Assembly: GCF_900217235.1 (NCBI RefSeq)
Contig: NZ_LT907975.1
Coordinates: forward strand, 2,517,001-2,581,000
Direction of reading: 5' to 3'
Length of the DNA stretch: 64,000 bases
Source: Pseudodesulfovibrio profundus
Lineage (GTDB): Bacteria > Desulfobacterota > Desulfovibrionia > Desulfovibrionales > Desulfovibrionaceae
Shown here: piece after piece, positions 25,851 to 34,942 of the stretch
Position numbering within the stretch: position 1 is the first letter of the stretch
How the letters are laid out: each line of letters begins with the position of its first letter
Notes under the pieces: generated by a model
What the model was told of the DNA's origin: nothing
Seen by the model: the letters and a program-made list of their open reading frames with translations, nothing else
Databases searched by the model: none
Made by a program: the position numbers and the translations under genes

Positions 25851-25868
25851 CGTATCCTTGTAGTTCTT

Positions 25869-27227
25869 CTAACGCGGGGTCAGGATCGTGCGAACAGTCC
25901 GCAGTCCGCGTTCCAGATTATCCATGGTTGTCGCCCCGCTCAAACCGAGACGAATGGCATGGGGCAGCGGTTGGCGCCCGACCACGAACACATCGTCGGT
26001 GTTGACGAGAACGTCGTGTTTGCGTGCCTCCCGCGCAAAATCGCGGGCCGTCCATGGCTCCGGCAGCTTGAGCCAAGCGTAATACCCGCTTTTTGGCATG
26101 GTTACGTCCAGTCCTGCAAGTAGAGTTCGCGCCATTTCCGCACATTCTGATGCCGCCTTTCGTTTGATGGCGAGCGTGCGGTCTGCCGTGCCGTCCATAA
26201 TCCAACGTCTGGCTATTTCCGCGGTCAGGGGCGGAGTCATCCAGACCAGATCGGCAATGGCACTTTTGATCACATTGGCAAAACGGTTTGGGAAATGAAG
26301 GTATGCTACCCGAAGCCCCCCGGCCAGCGATTTCGAAAGAGAAGCCACAAAAAATGTTCGTTCCGGTGCCAATGTAGCAAGCGGAGTGCCCAGATCGCCT
26401 GCTGGTAATGCGTAGGCATCGTCTTCAAGAATGGAGAGATCGTATCGGCGGGCAATGTTGACTATTTCGTGACGACGGTACTCTGGCAGACGGGCTGTGG
26501 TCGGATTTTGATAGGTCGGCATGAGGTAGACGCCGCGTACCGTGTTGTTCCGGCACACTTCATCCAGTGAGTCCGGTATCATGCCGAACTCATCCTGTTT
26601 TACCGGCAGCAGGTGGATGTTGAAGCGGTTTGCGAGCGCCTTGATCAAGGGGTAGGTGATCCCCTCCACAGCCAAGGCGTCACCGGGGCGGAAAATGGCA
26701 CTGAGCACCACGGCCAAGGCGTTCTGCCCGCCGACGGTCAGCGCAACGTCATCGGCGCAGGACTCCAGATTGTATCGGCGTAGCCATTCAACGCCCGCCT
26801 CTCTGTCCACAAGCCGCCCCTCTGACGGGAAATACTCCAGCAGTGTCTGTGCAGACAGATCGCTTCCGATAGCCTGAAGTGTGGCGCCGATGTCGGGCGC
26901 AAGGTGCTCGAATGGCAGGGAAACCCGCATGTTTACCAGGCTGGGGCTGATGTTCTCCTGATGGCACAGGAGCCGCTTGTCTGCTGCCGGACCGACAAAG
27001 GTCCCGCGACCGGTTTCGCCGCGAAGCAAACCGCGTCGGGCGGCTTCGGCGTACCCGCGGGTTATTGTCCCCACGGTGACATCCAGTTGGTCGGCCAGTT
27101 CTCGATGGGTGGGCAGTTTCGTGCCGGGGGGAAGTTTGCCTGACTTGATATCGGCTTCGAGGGCATCAGCAATCGCTTTGTAGCGGGGACCGGACAAGCC
27201 GGACAGTTCGGGGAGCCATATTGTCAT
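25869..27227 (-). CDS. MocR-type regulator: GntR HTH fused to aminotransferase fold
   Basis: 452-residue PLP-dependent regulator. Residues about 1-75 are a GntR winged helix (PPGTKLPTHRELADQLDVTV, then GTITRGYAEAARRG). Residues about 95-452 are a fold-type I aminotransferase, with the PLP-binding lysine in SLSKSLAGGLRVAY and the supporting Asp/Tyr positions in VYLMPTYQNPTTARL and ILEDDAYALP. MocR proteins sense amino acids or vitamins and usually regulate a divergent gene; here azlCD begins 68 bases away. The inverted repeat over its own start codon suggests autoregulation. Confidence 0.93.
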   Translation of the reverse strand: MTIWLPELSGLSGPRYKAIADALEADIKSGKLPPGTKLPTHRELADQLDVTVGTITRGYAEAARRGLLRGETGRGTFVGPAADKRLLCHQENISPSLVNMRVSLPFEHLAPDIGATLQAIGSDLSAQTLLEYFPSEGRLVDREAGVEWLRRYNLESCADDVALTVGGQNALAVVLSAIFRPGDALAVEGITYPLIKALANRFNIHLLPVKQDEFGMIPDSLDEVCRNNTVRGVYLMPTYQNPTTARLPEYRRHEIVNIARRYDLSILEDDAYALPAGDLGTPLATLAPERTFFVASLSKSLAGGLRVAYLHFPNRFANVIKSAIADLVWMTPPLTAEIARRWIMDGTADRTLAIKRKAASECAEMARTLLAGLDVTMPKSGYYAWLKLPEPWTARDFAREARKHDVLVNTDDVFVVGRQPLPHAIRLGLSGATTMDNLERGLRTVRTILTPR

Positions 27228-27236
27228 GGTGACAAT
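27220..27236. promoter_or_regulatory. Candidate operator for the MocR regulator
   Basis: ATTGTCA (27220-27226) and TGACAAT (27230-27236) are perfect inverted arms around TGG, overlapping the MocR start codon in the divergent MocR-azlC space. A looser TTGAC...GTCAA pair occurs about 15 bases further toward azlC. The form TTGTC-n5-GACAA suits GntR-type dimers; binding is inferred. Confidence 0.5.
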
Positions 27237-27295
27237 TAATACATTGACCGTAAAATTGTGTCAAAGTAGCTCCTTGACCTGAAAAGGAGAAACGT

Positions 27296-27991
27296 ATGGA
27301 TACGACTCGATCAGCTTTTATTCTCGGTATGCGCGAGGTCAGCCCGATGCTTCTGGGGGTGCTCCCCTTCGGCGTGATCTGCGGCGCGGTCTGCTCCGGG
27401 GTCGGCATGCCCGAGTGGTCGGCGGCCGGAATGTCGGTCATCATCTTTGCCGGTGCATCCCAACTGGCAGCCATCCAGTTGATGACCGAAAACGCTTCGT
27501 TGCCGGTGGTCATTCTTACCGGACTCATTATCAACGCCCGGTTCCTGATGTATTCGGTATCCATTGCCTCCCATTTCAATGGCATCGGCGCAGGTAGAAA
27601 GTGCATCCTGTCCTATTTTCTCACGGATCAGTCGTATGCCATTTCCATGAATCGTTTTGCCGTGGCCGAGTACAGCCAGCGGCTCAAGGTCGCCTACTAC
27701 ATGGGTAACGCCTGCATCATGTGGGTGGCCTTCAATGCGACCACAGTCCTTGGCGCCTATCTGGGGGCGATAATCCCTCCCGAGTGGAATCTCGATTTTG
27801 CCGTGCCGCTGACATTCACGGCGCTGGTCATTCCTGCGGTCAAGGATCGCCCCGCGCTGCTCGCTGCCGTGGTCTCGGGTGTGGTCGCCTATTTTGCCGA
27901 TCCCCTGCCGTACAATCTTGGACTGATAACGGCTGCGGTCTGCGGCATTGTTGTCGGCTATGTGGCCGAAGGGAGAAAGAGCAATGGTTGA
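27296..27991 (+). CDS. azlC: AzlC-family branched-chain amino acid exporter, large subunit
   Basis: 231-residue inner-membrane protein. The start matches AzlC/YgaZ: FILGMREVSPMLLGVLPFGV, followed by SVIIFAGASQLAAIQLM and LIINARFLMYSVSIASHF. AzlC with AzlD exports branched-chain amino acids or analogues. The ATG has an AAGGAG. It is divergent from the MocR regulator, which likely controls it, and overlaps azlD by 8 bases. Confidence 0.92.
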   Translation: MDTTRSAFILGMREVSPMLLGVLPFGVICGAVCSGVGMPEWSAAGMSVIIFAGASQLAAIQLMTENASLPVVILTGLIINARFLMYSVSIASHFNGIGAGRKCILSYFLTDQSYAISMNRFAVAEYSQRLKVAYYMGNACIMWVAFNATTVLGAYLGAIIPPEWNLDFAVPLTFTALVIPAVKDRPALLAAVVSGVVAYFADPLPYNLGLITAAVCGIVVGYVAEGRKSNG

Positions 27992-28313
27992 TATGGTGCA
28001 ATATTGGCCCGTGGTCCTTGGCATCGGTCTCGGCACGTTTTTGATCCGCTACTCCTTTATCCTGATTATCGATAAGATCACGTTGCCCGAGCCGTTTCTG
28101 CGCATGCTGCGATTCATCCCCGCGTCAGTACTTCCGGCGCTGGTTGTTCCTTCGGTTTTACTGAGTGGGGACGGGGTGACGGTCTTTGACAATTGGGAAC
28201 GGGTGGTTGCCGCTATCATTGCCGTTGGCGTGGCATGGAAAACCCGGAACATGCTGGCGACCATTGCCTGTGGCATGGTCAGCCTGTGGGTGTTGCAGGC
28301 GATCCCTCTGTAA
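27984..28313 (+). CDS. azlD: AzlD-family exporter, small subunit
   Basis: 109-residue protein with about four membrane segments. The pattern GIGLGTFLIRYSFILI, then LRMLRFIPASVLPALVVPSV matches AzlD/YgaH. The ATG lies inside the azlC end (GGGAGAAAGAGCAATG), giving an 8-base overlap and tight translational coupling. It forms the two-subunit exporter with AzlC. Confidence 0.9.
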   Translation: MVDMVQYWPVVLGIGLGTFLIRYSFILIIDKITLPEPFLRMLRFIPASVLPALVVPSVLLSGDGVTVFDNWERVVAAIIAVGVAWKTRNMLATIACGMVSLWVLQAIPL

Positions 28314-28319
28314 TGAAAA

Positions 28320-28347
28320 CGCCCCGAAACCGTATGGCTTCGGGGCG
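28320..28347 (-). terminator. Intrinsic terminator between azlD and exonuclease III
   Basis: CGCCCCGAA and TTCGGGGCG form a 9-base stem with loop ACCGTATGGC. On the minus strand the hairpin is followed by TTTTC, so it best serves the exonuclease III gene; it may also stop azlCD from the other side. Confidence 0.75.
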
Positions 28348-28385
28348 ATGAGCTAACATGACCTGTTGCAACGGACTTGTTGCGG

Positions 28386-29153
28386 CTAAACGTCGATCTC
28401 CACTCCGATGGGGCAGTGGTCCGACCCCATGACCTCCGGCTCGATCCATGCCCTGACAACCTTGTCCTTGAGTTCTTCGGATACGAAAAAGTAGTCGATA
28501 CGCCACCCCGCGTTGTTCTTGCGGGCGTTGAAGCGGTACGACCACCATGAATAGTGGTGCGGGCCATCCTCGAACATGCGGAAGGTGTCCACGTAGCCAT
28601 GGTCGATGAACTTGTCGAGCCACTCCCGCTCAATGGGCAGGAACCCGGAACGATCCGCATTGGACTTGGGGTTCTTGAGGTCGATTTCCTTGTGGGCCGT
28701 ATTGAAATCGCCGCCCACGACGATGGGCTTGGTCTTGCGCAGTTCCTCGGCGTGTTCCAGAAAGCAGTCGTAGAAGCCGAGCTTGAACTCCAGGCGTTCG
28801 TCCGACATCTGTCCGTTGGGGAAATAAATATTGAAGAGGTGGAAGTCGGGGTATTCGAGGTGCAGCACGCGGCCTTCGTCCTGATAGGCGGGGTCGGGCA
28901 GACCGATGTTCACTTCCAGCGGTTCGGGATTAGTGAAGCAGGCCACACCGGAATAGCCTTTTTTCTTCTTGGACCAGTTCCAGTAGGCATTGGAAAAGGA
29001 ATCGGGCTGTCGATTGTCGTCATCTATCTGGTCCGGGTGCGCCTTGGTCTCCTGCAGCATGACCACATCGCCACCGCACGAGTCGAGCCAGTCGCGAAAG
29101 TCTTTCTTCAGTACGGCCCGGTAGCCGTTTACGTTCCAGGAATATATGATCAT
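28386..29153 (-). CDS. xth: Exodeoxyribonuclease III
   Basis: 255-residue AP endonuclease / 3'-5' exonuclease of base-excision repair. Motifs of the exonuclease/endonuclease/phosphatase fold are present: YSWNVNGYRA, VVMLQETKA (metal-binding Glu), VVGGDFNTAHKEIDL (catalytic Asp/Asn) and the terminal GSDHCPI (catalytic His). The single-gene unit ends at a good terminator. Length is normal for ExoA-type enzymes. Confidence 0.95.
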   Translation of the reverse strand: MIIYSWNVNGYRAVLKKDFRDWLDSCGGDVVMLQETKAHPDQIDDDNRQPDSFSNAYWNWSKKKKGYSGVACFTNPEPLEVNIGLPDPAYQDEGRVLHLEYPDFHLFNIYFPNGQMSDERLEFKLGFYDCFLEHAEELRKTKPIVVGGDFNTAHKEIDLKNPKSNADRSGFLPIEREWLDKFIDHGYVDTFRMFEDGPHHYSWWSYRFNARKNNAGWRIDYFFVSEELKDKVVRAWIEPEVMGSDHCPIGVEIDV

Positions 29154-29243
29154 ATTAAGTGCTCCTGACCGAAAGTGAGCGCCAGGTCATTCGATGGGAA
29201 TATCTGGCGGCAGGTGGTATCGAGTGTCCAGGTGTCAAACAGC

Positions 29244-29278
29244 CAAGACCGGCGTACGGCACGTGCCGCATCCGGTCT
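29244..29278 (-). terminator. Hairpin downstream of the microprotein gene
   Basis: AAGACCGG (29244-29251) pairs with CCGGTCTT (29271-29278), and the inner CGGCACGTGCCG is a palindrome of its own. It lies 40 bases after the microprotein stop on the minus strand, where only a modest T-rich tail (GGCTGTTT) follows. Confidence 0.5.
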
Positions 29279-29318
29279 TGAAATGTGTTCGGCGCCACAT
29301 GCACCGATCAAAATACGA

Positions 29319-29408
29319 CTAGTCCTCGTTAGGGGAGCTGACCTTGATCATCACCAAACCGGCGATGGTCATTGCCAAGCCCAGGAAAAACCAGAAATAA
29401 CCCATCAT
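29319..29408 (-). CDS. 29-residue single-span membrane microprotein
   Basis: A short frame with a full GGAGG about 8 bases before the ATG. It encodes MMGYFWFFLGLAMTIAGLVM followed by IKVSSPNED. Residues 4-22 form one aromatic-rich membrane span; the tail is polar and acidic. Features of a real small protein are the strong ribosome site, clear amphipathic partition and its own hairpin downstream, in an otherwise empty 400-base gap between exonuclease III and the DJ-1 gene. A start at the second Met (29405) is possible. I do not recognise a family; small spans of this kind often modulate membrane complexes, which is inference. Confidence 0.65.
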   Translation of the reverse strand: MMGYFWFFLGLAMTIAGLVMIKVSSPNED

Positions 29409-29513
29409 ACTTGCATCCTCCACTTGTAGTCACGATTGGTCTACCGCTCATAGCAGAAACTTTTGCAGAATGGAAGGCGGTTTGCGGCCATATATCAAGG
29501 AAAACAGGCAGGA

Positions 29514-29540
29514 CGGGCGGCACCGTCGTGGTGCCGCCCG
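29514..29540 (-). terminator. Intrinsic terminator of the DJ-1/PfpI gene
   Basis: CGGGCGGCACC and GGTGCCGCCCG form an 11-base perfect stem with loop GTCGT, 18 bases past the DJ-1/PfpI stop. The minus-strand tail contains CTGTTTTCC. Confidence 0.75.
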
Positions 29541-29558
29541 CTGAAATCATAATGCAGG

Positions 29559-30146
29559 TTAGGGTTCGATGGTAGAGCCGAGGACCTTGAGGAACTCGCG
29601 CATCCACTCAGGGTGTGCGGGCCATGCAGGGCCGGTCACGATGTTGCCGTCAACGCAGGCGTTGGACGCGGTTTCATTGACTTCGCACCATGTGCCGCCA
29701 GCGGCTTCGACTTCGGGTTTTACGGCCGGGTAAGCGGTGCAGGTCTTGCCTTTGACCACATCCGCAGCGGTCAGCAACTGCTGGCCGTGGCAGACAGCGG
29801 CAATGGGCTTGTTGGCCTTGGCAAAGTGCTGCACGCAGGCGATGACCTCAGGGTTCAGGCGCAGATATTCCGGAGAACGTCCGCCGGGAATGACCAGCCC
29901 GTCGTAGTCTTCGGCCTTGATCTCTTCAAAGGTCGTGGTGACCGTGAAGTTGTGGCCCGGTTTTTCCGTATAGGTCTGATGTCCTTCGAAATCATGAACT
30001 GCGGTGGCAACGGTTTCACCGGCTTTCTTGCCGGGGCAGACCGTGTGGACGTCGTGTCCGACCATCAGCAGCATCTGAAACGGCACCATGGCCTCGTAGT
30101 CTTCAACGAAATCACCAACCAGCATCAGTATTTTTTTGGCAGCCAT
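29559..30146 (-). CDS. DJ-1/PfpI family protein
   Basis: 195-residue class I glutamine-amidotransferase-like protein. It begins [20 protein letters not shown] (the conserved Glu after the first strand), then [17 protein letters not shown], and carries the nucleophilic cysteine in [10 protein letters not shown]. Family members act as deglycases, chaperones or proteases; the exact activity is not visible. The start is set by a TGGAGGA five bases upstream. It forms a single-gene unit with its own terminator. Confidence 0.92.
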   Translation of the reverse strand: MAAKKILMLVGDFVEDYEAMVPFQMLLMVGHDVHTVCPGKKAGETVATAVHDFEGHQTYTEKPGHNFTVTTTFEEIKAEDYDGLVIPGGRSPEYLRLNPEVIACVQHFAKANKPIAAVCHGQQLLTAADVVKGKTCTAYPAVKPEVEAAGGTWCEVNETASNACVDGNIVTGPAWPAHPEWMREFLKVLGSTIEP

Positions 30147-30285
30147 TGATTCCTCCATTGGCATTTACAGGGTTGATCTCACAATGTGTTCTCAGTGCGG
30201 GAATTTGTCAACACTCTCTCGATATTTTCCCTGTAGCGTCACAAAGCTCCTTGCCCTTGGAGCGGCTCTCCCGTAAGACCGGGCC

Positions 30286-31455
30286 ATGGCAACATACGAC
30301 GTTCTGATTCTCGGTGCCGGAGCTTCCGGTCTGTATTGTGCGATGCATGCCGCCCGCCGCGGCGTGTCTGTGGCTGTCCTCGATCACGGCGGCAAACCGG
30401 GCCGGAAGGTGCGGGTGGCAGGTGGAGGCAAATGCAACTTCACCAACCTTGAGGTCGAGGCAGAGCACTATCTCTGCGCCAATCCGCATTTTGTGAAGTC
30501 TGCCCTTGCGCGTCATTCCCAATGGGATGTGATCTCCTTTTTCGCAGACCAGGGCATCACCTATGATGAGCGCGAGCACGGCCAACTCTTCACCCGTGAA
30601 GGGGCTGGCAAGCTGGCGGGTATTCTGGTGGATCAGTGCAAGAAAAGCGGTGTAGACATCCTGATGAATCAGACCATCGAGTCGGTTTCAGGTCCCGGGC
30701 CGTTTGTTGTTCGCACTGAATCGGAAATATATGAGGCCGACAAGCTGGTCATCGCCCTTGGCGGTCCTTCCTGGCCGCAGGTGGGGGCCACCGATCTTGG
30801 CTTCCGTCTGGCAAAACAGTTCGGTCTACCGCTTGTTGCCCCCAGACCGGGACTGGTGCCGCTCGTGTTTCCCAAGGGACTGCGTGCCATGTGTGAAAAT
30901 CTGGCCGGAAACGCTTTGCCCGCCACCATCACCTTTGGGGATCAGTCGTTCACCGATCCGCTGCTGTTCACCCACAAGGGTATCTCCGGTCCTGCCGTTC
31001 TGCAGATTTCTTCCTACTGGGAAAAGGGGCAGCCTGTTCTGATCGATTTCCTTCCCGGTCAGGATGTGGCGGAATTGATAGAAGAGAATCGCCAGTCCAA
31101 CAGGCGGCTCAAGACCCTGCTCGGTTCACACTTGCCCAAGCGATTGATACCGTTCCTGGTTTCCGATGAGGTCGCAGATACATCCGTGAGCCAACTTTCC
31201 CGCAAACACACGGACGCGGCAGGGAACAGGATACACCGTTTCCGGGTGACGCCTGTTTCCACCGGAGGATACGGCAAGGCCGAAGTCACCGTGGGCGGCG
31301 TGGATACCCATGCGGTATCGTCAAAGACATTTGAAGTGAATGATGTCGCGGGACTGCACATCATCGGGGAAACCCTTGATGTAACCGGTCATCTGGGCGG
31401 ATACAACCTGCAGTGGGCCTTTTCTTCGGGCGCGGCTTGCGGGGAATACCTGTAG
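30286..31455 (+). CDS. NAD(P)/FAD-dependent oxidoreductase (HI0933/BaiN-like)
   Basis: 389-residue flavoprotein. The Rossmann FAD site is DVLILGAGASGLYCAMHAAR, followed by the family motif KVRVAGGGKCNFTN and a C-terminal GETLDVTGHLGGYNLQWAFS that closes the FAD site. The middle (about 190-330) is the HI0933 insert domain. BaiN is named after bile-acid reduction in one gut clostridium, but the substrate in most members is unknown and is not implied here. It is divergent from the DJ-1 gene and convergent with fapA. Confidence 0.92.
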   Translation: MATYDVLILGAGASGLYCAMHAARRGVSVAVLDHGGKPGRKVRVAGGGKCNFTNLEVEAEHYLCANPHFVKSALARHSQWDVISFFADQGITYDEREHGQLFTREGAGKLAGILVDQCKKSGVDILMNQTIESVSGPGPFVVRTESEIYEADKLVIALGGPSWPQVGATDLGFRLAKQFGLPLVAPRPGLVPLVFPKGLRAMCENLAGNALPATITFGDQSFTDPLLFTHKGISGPAVLQISSYWEKGQPVLIDFLPGQDVAELIEENRQSNRRLKTLLGSHLPKRLIPFLVSDEVADTSVSQLSRKHTDAAGNRIHRFRVTPVSTGGYGKAEVTVGGVDTHAVSSKTFEVNDVAGLHIIGETLDVTGHLGGYNLQWAFSSGAACGEYL

Positions 31456-31478
31456 CCCGAGACTGCTCAAAGGCGTCT

Positions 31479-33380
31479 TTACCCGATCGCGATTTCGCGC
31501 TTGTTCTCGCTCCAATAGATGGTGGGTGCCTCAAGGCGCTGCTTCACCGCCATGCTGGTGCTGCCGAATTTTATGGTGACACCGGGGTGGACCACCCGAC
31601 GAACCTTGATCTTGGTTCCGGCCAGCTTTTCCTGTCGGCGCAGGTTGATCTGATTGATCTGCTCGCTGACCTGCTTGCGGCGCTTGATCAATGTGATGCG
31701 GTGCTTGAGGACCTCAACGACAGCCGGGCGCTTTTCCTTGGGAGTTCTGGCAAGAATGGCTTCCGGCGGATCGGTGCCCAGGGCATCGTCCACCCGGGCT
31801 ATGGACTGTTTCAGCTTGGCCCGCTCCTGACGCAACTCTTCGTCGCCTTCCAGCTGGATATTGATCATGATGGTCGTTGCCACGCCCAGTTCGGAACCCA
31901 CTTCATTCACGAGCATCCCCTTGCCGGTCATGATGCGACCGCCCTGGATATGTCCTTTGCCCTTGGTGGCAAAAAGGGTGCCTTCGGCTTCGATGATGGT
32001 ATTGGTGATGTCATTGGTGATGTGTACGTCGCCACCTGCGATAAGGCGGGCATTGGCCGTGTGACCAACGGAAATGTCGCCTTCCGCCTTGATGGTTCCC
32101 CCTTCGGGCATGAGCACGCCACCGGCGATTTCTATATTGCCGCCCGCATACACCGTTGCCGATTCCACTGAGCCGCCGACAATGATGTGCTTGGGGGCGG
32201 AAACGACTGCACCCGCCTGGATGGAGCCGAGTATCTTGACCGAGCCGTGTTCCAGCTTGACGTTGCCGGTGCCGAGGTCCACGTCGCCGGAAATGAGAAG
32301 GCAGTCGGTTACGGAAAGGGTGCCGCGTTCCATGGAGACTACGCCTTTTGCCTTGGAAGCAAAGGTGATCTTGTCCTCATGGGCCATGACATTTTCGCCC
32401 AAGTGAATCTTCAGCGGACGACCTGCGTGGGCCGGGATGGTCTTGCCGTAGATATCGATGCCGCCTTCGCCGGGAGTGGGGCCGTGCAGGCGCCCTATTA
32501 TCTGCTGGGGGTTGACCATGGGGTAGGAACCCCGGTCACGAAAATCCAGCCTGCCGGATTCGTCTTCAGTGCCGGTCTCCTCGCGGGACGAAACGAGAAA
32601 TTCAAACCAGCCGTCATGCCCGGGAACCGGATGTTTGCCTTCAACCAATGTCTGGTCATAGAGCGGGGTCTCGGTCGAGCGTGCTTCTTCAAGAAGATTG
32701 TCCAGCAGATCCGTGTCGATATCGATGACCACACCCATGTCGCGCAGTTCCTTTTCGACCTGTGCCGGAGTGATCTGTCGCTTTTTGAAATCCTGGTGGT
32801 GCAGGGTGCCGGACACCTGAATGGCATCTTCGGAAATATGGGGGATAGGCTCCACGGACAGGACGCCTTCCTGAAAGATGGCCATGCCCCAGGCTTGGGA
32901 AACATAGGTTTCCGTCAGCGGGTCGAACTCCACATTGTCGCCCATGGTGATGGCGATATCTTTGGGTGTGAAATCTTTTTTGGGTTCGAGAGGCTTACCG
33001 TCGATGGTTTGTCCGGCCTGGGCCGGTTTCGCCTCGTGTTTTCGGGCAAATCGATCACCGGGGAAAACGGGGTAGTCCAAATTGCCAAGGGCTACCAGGC
33101 TGGCATCCTGCGGTTCCTGGGCCGGAATCCCGCGAACGAGGACGATGCGTTTGATCTCCCCTTTGCTCTTGACCGCTTCGATGATCTGATGGGCGGCATC
33201 TTCATCAATAGGCAGAGAAACTCCGGCTTCGGCGACCTGACGTCGCAGGAGCTCCACAGACGGTTCTTCGCCGCCGTTGGGGGGAAAGTACCGACTTACT
33301 CCCAGTTTCATGCCGTCTTCGGACATGGCAAACCGGAATTGTGCATCCGGGCATTGCTTTTGTTTTTTGTCGTTGCCCAT
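31479..33380 (-). CDS. FapA family (DUF342) polymer-like protein
   Basis: 633-residue protein. The N-terminal half is acidic and mixed; the region from about 330 to 510 is a repetitive beta-helix: short turns such as GDVDLGTGNVKLEHGSVKIL, GSIQAGAVVSAPKHIIVGGS, VESATVYAGGNIEIAGGVLM and AGGDVHITNDITN. A coiled coil (about 530-590) follows. This is the DUF342/FapA layout, related to bactofilin-like or flagellar assembly proteins, but function is unsettled. No membrane segment. It stands alone, convergent with the BaiN-like gene. Confidence 0.88.
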   Translation of the reverse strand: MGNDKKQKQCPDAQFRFAMSEDGMKLGVSRYFPPNGGEEPSVELLRRQVAEAGVSLPIDEDAAHQIIEAVKSKGEIKRIVLVRGIPAQEPQDASLVALGNLDYPVFPGDRFARKHEAKPAQAGQTIDGKPLEPKKDFTPKDIAITMGDNVEFDPLTETYVSQAWGMAIFQEGVLSVEPIPHISEDAIQVSGTLHHQDFKKRQITPAQVEKELRDMGVVIDIDTDLLDNLLEEARSTETPLYDQTLVEGKHPVPGHDGWFEFLVSSREETGTEDESGRLDFRDRGSYPMVNPQQIIGRLHGPTPGEGGIDIYGKTIPAHAGRPLKIHLGENVMAHEDKITFASKAKGVVSMERGTLSVTDCLLISGDVDLGTGNVKLEHGSVKILGSIQAGAVVSAPKHIIVGGSVESATVYAGGNIEIAGGVLMPEGGTIKAEGDISVGHTANARLIAGGDVHITNDITNTIIEAEGTLFATKGKGHIQGGRIMTGKGMLVNEVGSELGVATTIMINIQLEGDEELRQERAKLKQSIARVDDALGTDPPEAILARTPKEKRPAVVEVLKHRITLIKRRKQVSEQINQINLRRQEKLAGTKIKVRRVVHPGVTIKFGSTSMAVKQRLEAPTIYWSENKREIAIG

Positions 33381-33554
33381 CGTCCCTCTTTGGTGCCGAG
33401 TTGAACTGCCGTTTACTCATTGTGCACAATGGGAAATCTCAAGTAAAAAGGTCGGAATGCCACCTTTCTTCCCATTTTTTCAATGTAGTCAATTCGGTAA
33501 AATACCACAGACGAGCGTTTTATTGCAAACGCGTTATAGTTTCGATTCTGATTA

Positions 33555-34808
33555 CTATTTATCGCTTGTGGTGTTCAGGCGCCAGTATAATTCTTCGAGG
33601 ATGGCAGCCAAGTCAGCAAATAATCCGCCGGGTTCGGGAGGAATGCCGAATAGCGCCCGGCGTTGTTCCTTGAGTCCTTCCTTGGAAACAGCGTCCGGGT
33701 CGGAATGGAAGACGGTCATGGAGAGTCGTTCGGCCAGCAGGTAGCCGGTGAGACCGTTGGACAGCAGATTCATCAGCACCGAGAACTGGTCCCGTTTGGA
33801 TTTCCAGTATTTCCTGGCTTCATCGTTGGGTGTGCTCGCCACGGATTCGCAGATCAGGGAGTACATGGCGTTGATCCCTGCACCCGGGATGCCACGTCGC
33901 CAGCCCAGCAGCCAGGGATTGCGCCAGAAGAGCAGGAAGTGGCTGACCCCGGTATCGATGATCTTTTCCATGCTTGCCTTGGCTTCGAGCAGAATGGGAT
34001 CGTCCCAGACAATGGGCCGTGCCGAGACATCCCATGCCGGGGGCAGCGCATTGGTGGGTGTTTCGCCGGTCGCATTGGCGATGATGTGCGCAAGCCACTG
34101 GTTGGCCTGTGTGGAGCCGGGTGTTTCGAGGTGGGTATAGCTCAACGTCACTCGGCCTGCTCCGAACCGGTTGGTGGTTATGCATGGGAGCCCTTCGATG
34201 AAATCGGGACGAAGATGGATGCCGTACAGGTTCTCCCAGTCGGTCATGGTGCCCTTGGGCAGGGTCGCGAGGTGGATGTCGGCCACCCAGAAGTCTGGGC
34301 CGGGCGTGTTGTACCGCGCAAGTACGGTGACGTTGTTGTCCTTGGGGGCAAACCGGCCGGGCCACCATACGGGGAGCTGGGCCGTGGGGCCGATGGAGTC
34401 GGGAACAAGTGGATGATCGGTGTTGATCGAGGTTTCCACATGGCCGGAAAGAAAATGGTGCAGGCGATTTTTGTATCCATCACGGGTCCAGGGAGACAAA
34501 CCCAGCCCGTAGGGGCCGGTCAGGGCGAGTCCGGTACCGCCGCAGAAGCCGAGATACTGGCCACCGCCGTGGATAAATTCGCAAATTTTGTCCATGCCGG
34601 TGACGCCAAGACGGTCTGCCTTGCCTTTGGCCCGTCCTCCGGGGACGATTAGCAGCTTTGGAGGGACTCCCGACTTGCCAGAAAGCACGCCATCAGCTAT
34701 TTCCTGACCGCGCACGAGACGAAAGGGGATGCCCCACGCAGACAATGCGCGTGTCATCAGCAATCCCCAGAAATGCGACTCGTCCCAATATATATGTATG
34801 CTTGACAT
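33555..34808 (-). CDS. BPL-N / GATase1-like domain protein
   Basis: 417-residue cytoplasmic protein. The N-terminal 200 residues resemble the biotin-protein-ligase N-terminal (GATase1-like) fold: SIHIYWDESHFWGLLMTRAL, LLIVPGGRAKGKAD, then GGGQYLGFCGGTGLALTGPY with the nucleophile-elbow cysteine. Residues about 230-417 form a helical extension rich in Trp and Arg with no recognised domain. No biotin ligase catalytic domain is present, so this is not BirA. The ATG at 34808 follows GGGGCC. It is divergent from valS with 134 bases between, and may share regulation. Confidence 0.8.
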   Translation of the reverse strand: MSSIHIYWDESHFWGLLMTRALSAWGIPFRLVRGQEIADGVLSGKSGVPPKLLIVPGGRAKGKADRLGVTGMDKICEFIHGGGQYLGFCGGTGLALTGPYGLGLSPWTRDGYKNRLHHFLSGHVETSINTDHPLVPDSIGPTAQLPVWWPGRFAPKDNNVTVLARYNTPGPDFWVADIHLATLPKGTMTDWENLYGIHLRPDFIEGLPCITTNRFGAGRVTLSYTHLETPGSTQANQWLAHIIANATGETPTNALPPAWDVSARPIVWDDPILLEAKASMEKIIDTGVSHFLLFWRNPWLLGWRRGIPGAGINAMYSLICESVASTPNDEARKYWKSKRDQFSVLMNLLSNGLTGYLLAERLSMTVFHSDPDAVSKEGLKEQRRALFGIPPEPGGLFADLAAILEELYWRLNTTSDK

Positions 34809-34942
34809 ATGTGGCCCCCTCGACAAGGGTAGTCCGCACGCTAACAAGGCATGCGCGCAGTGGCAAGCGCAACCATACGATATTTCAGGCCGTCGGTGCG
34901 ACCGTACTGGCGATTTTTTGCCGTGATAAAGGAAGGAACAAT

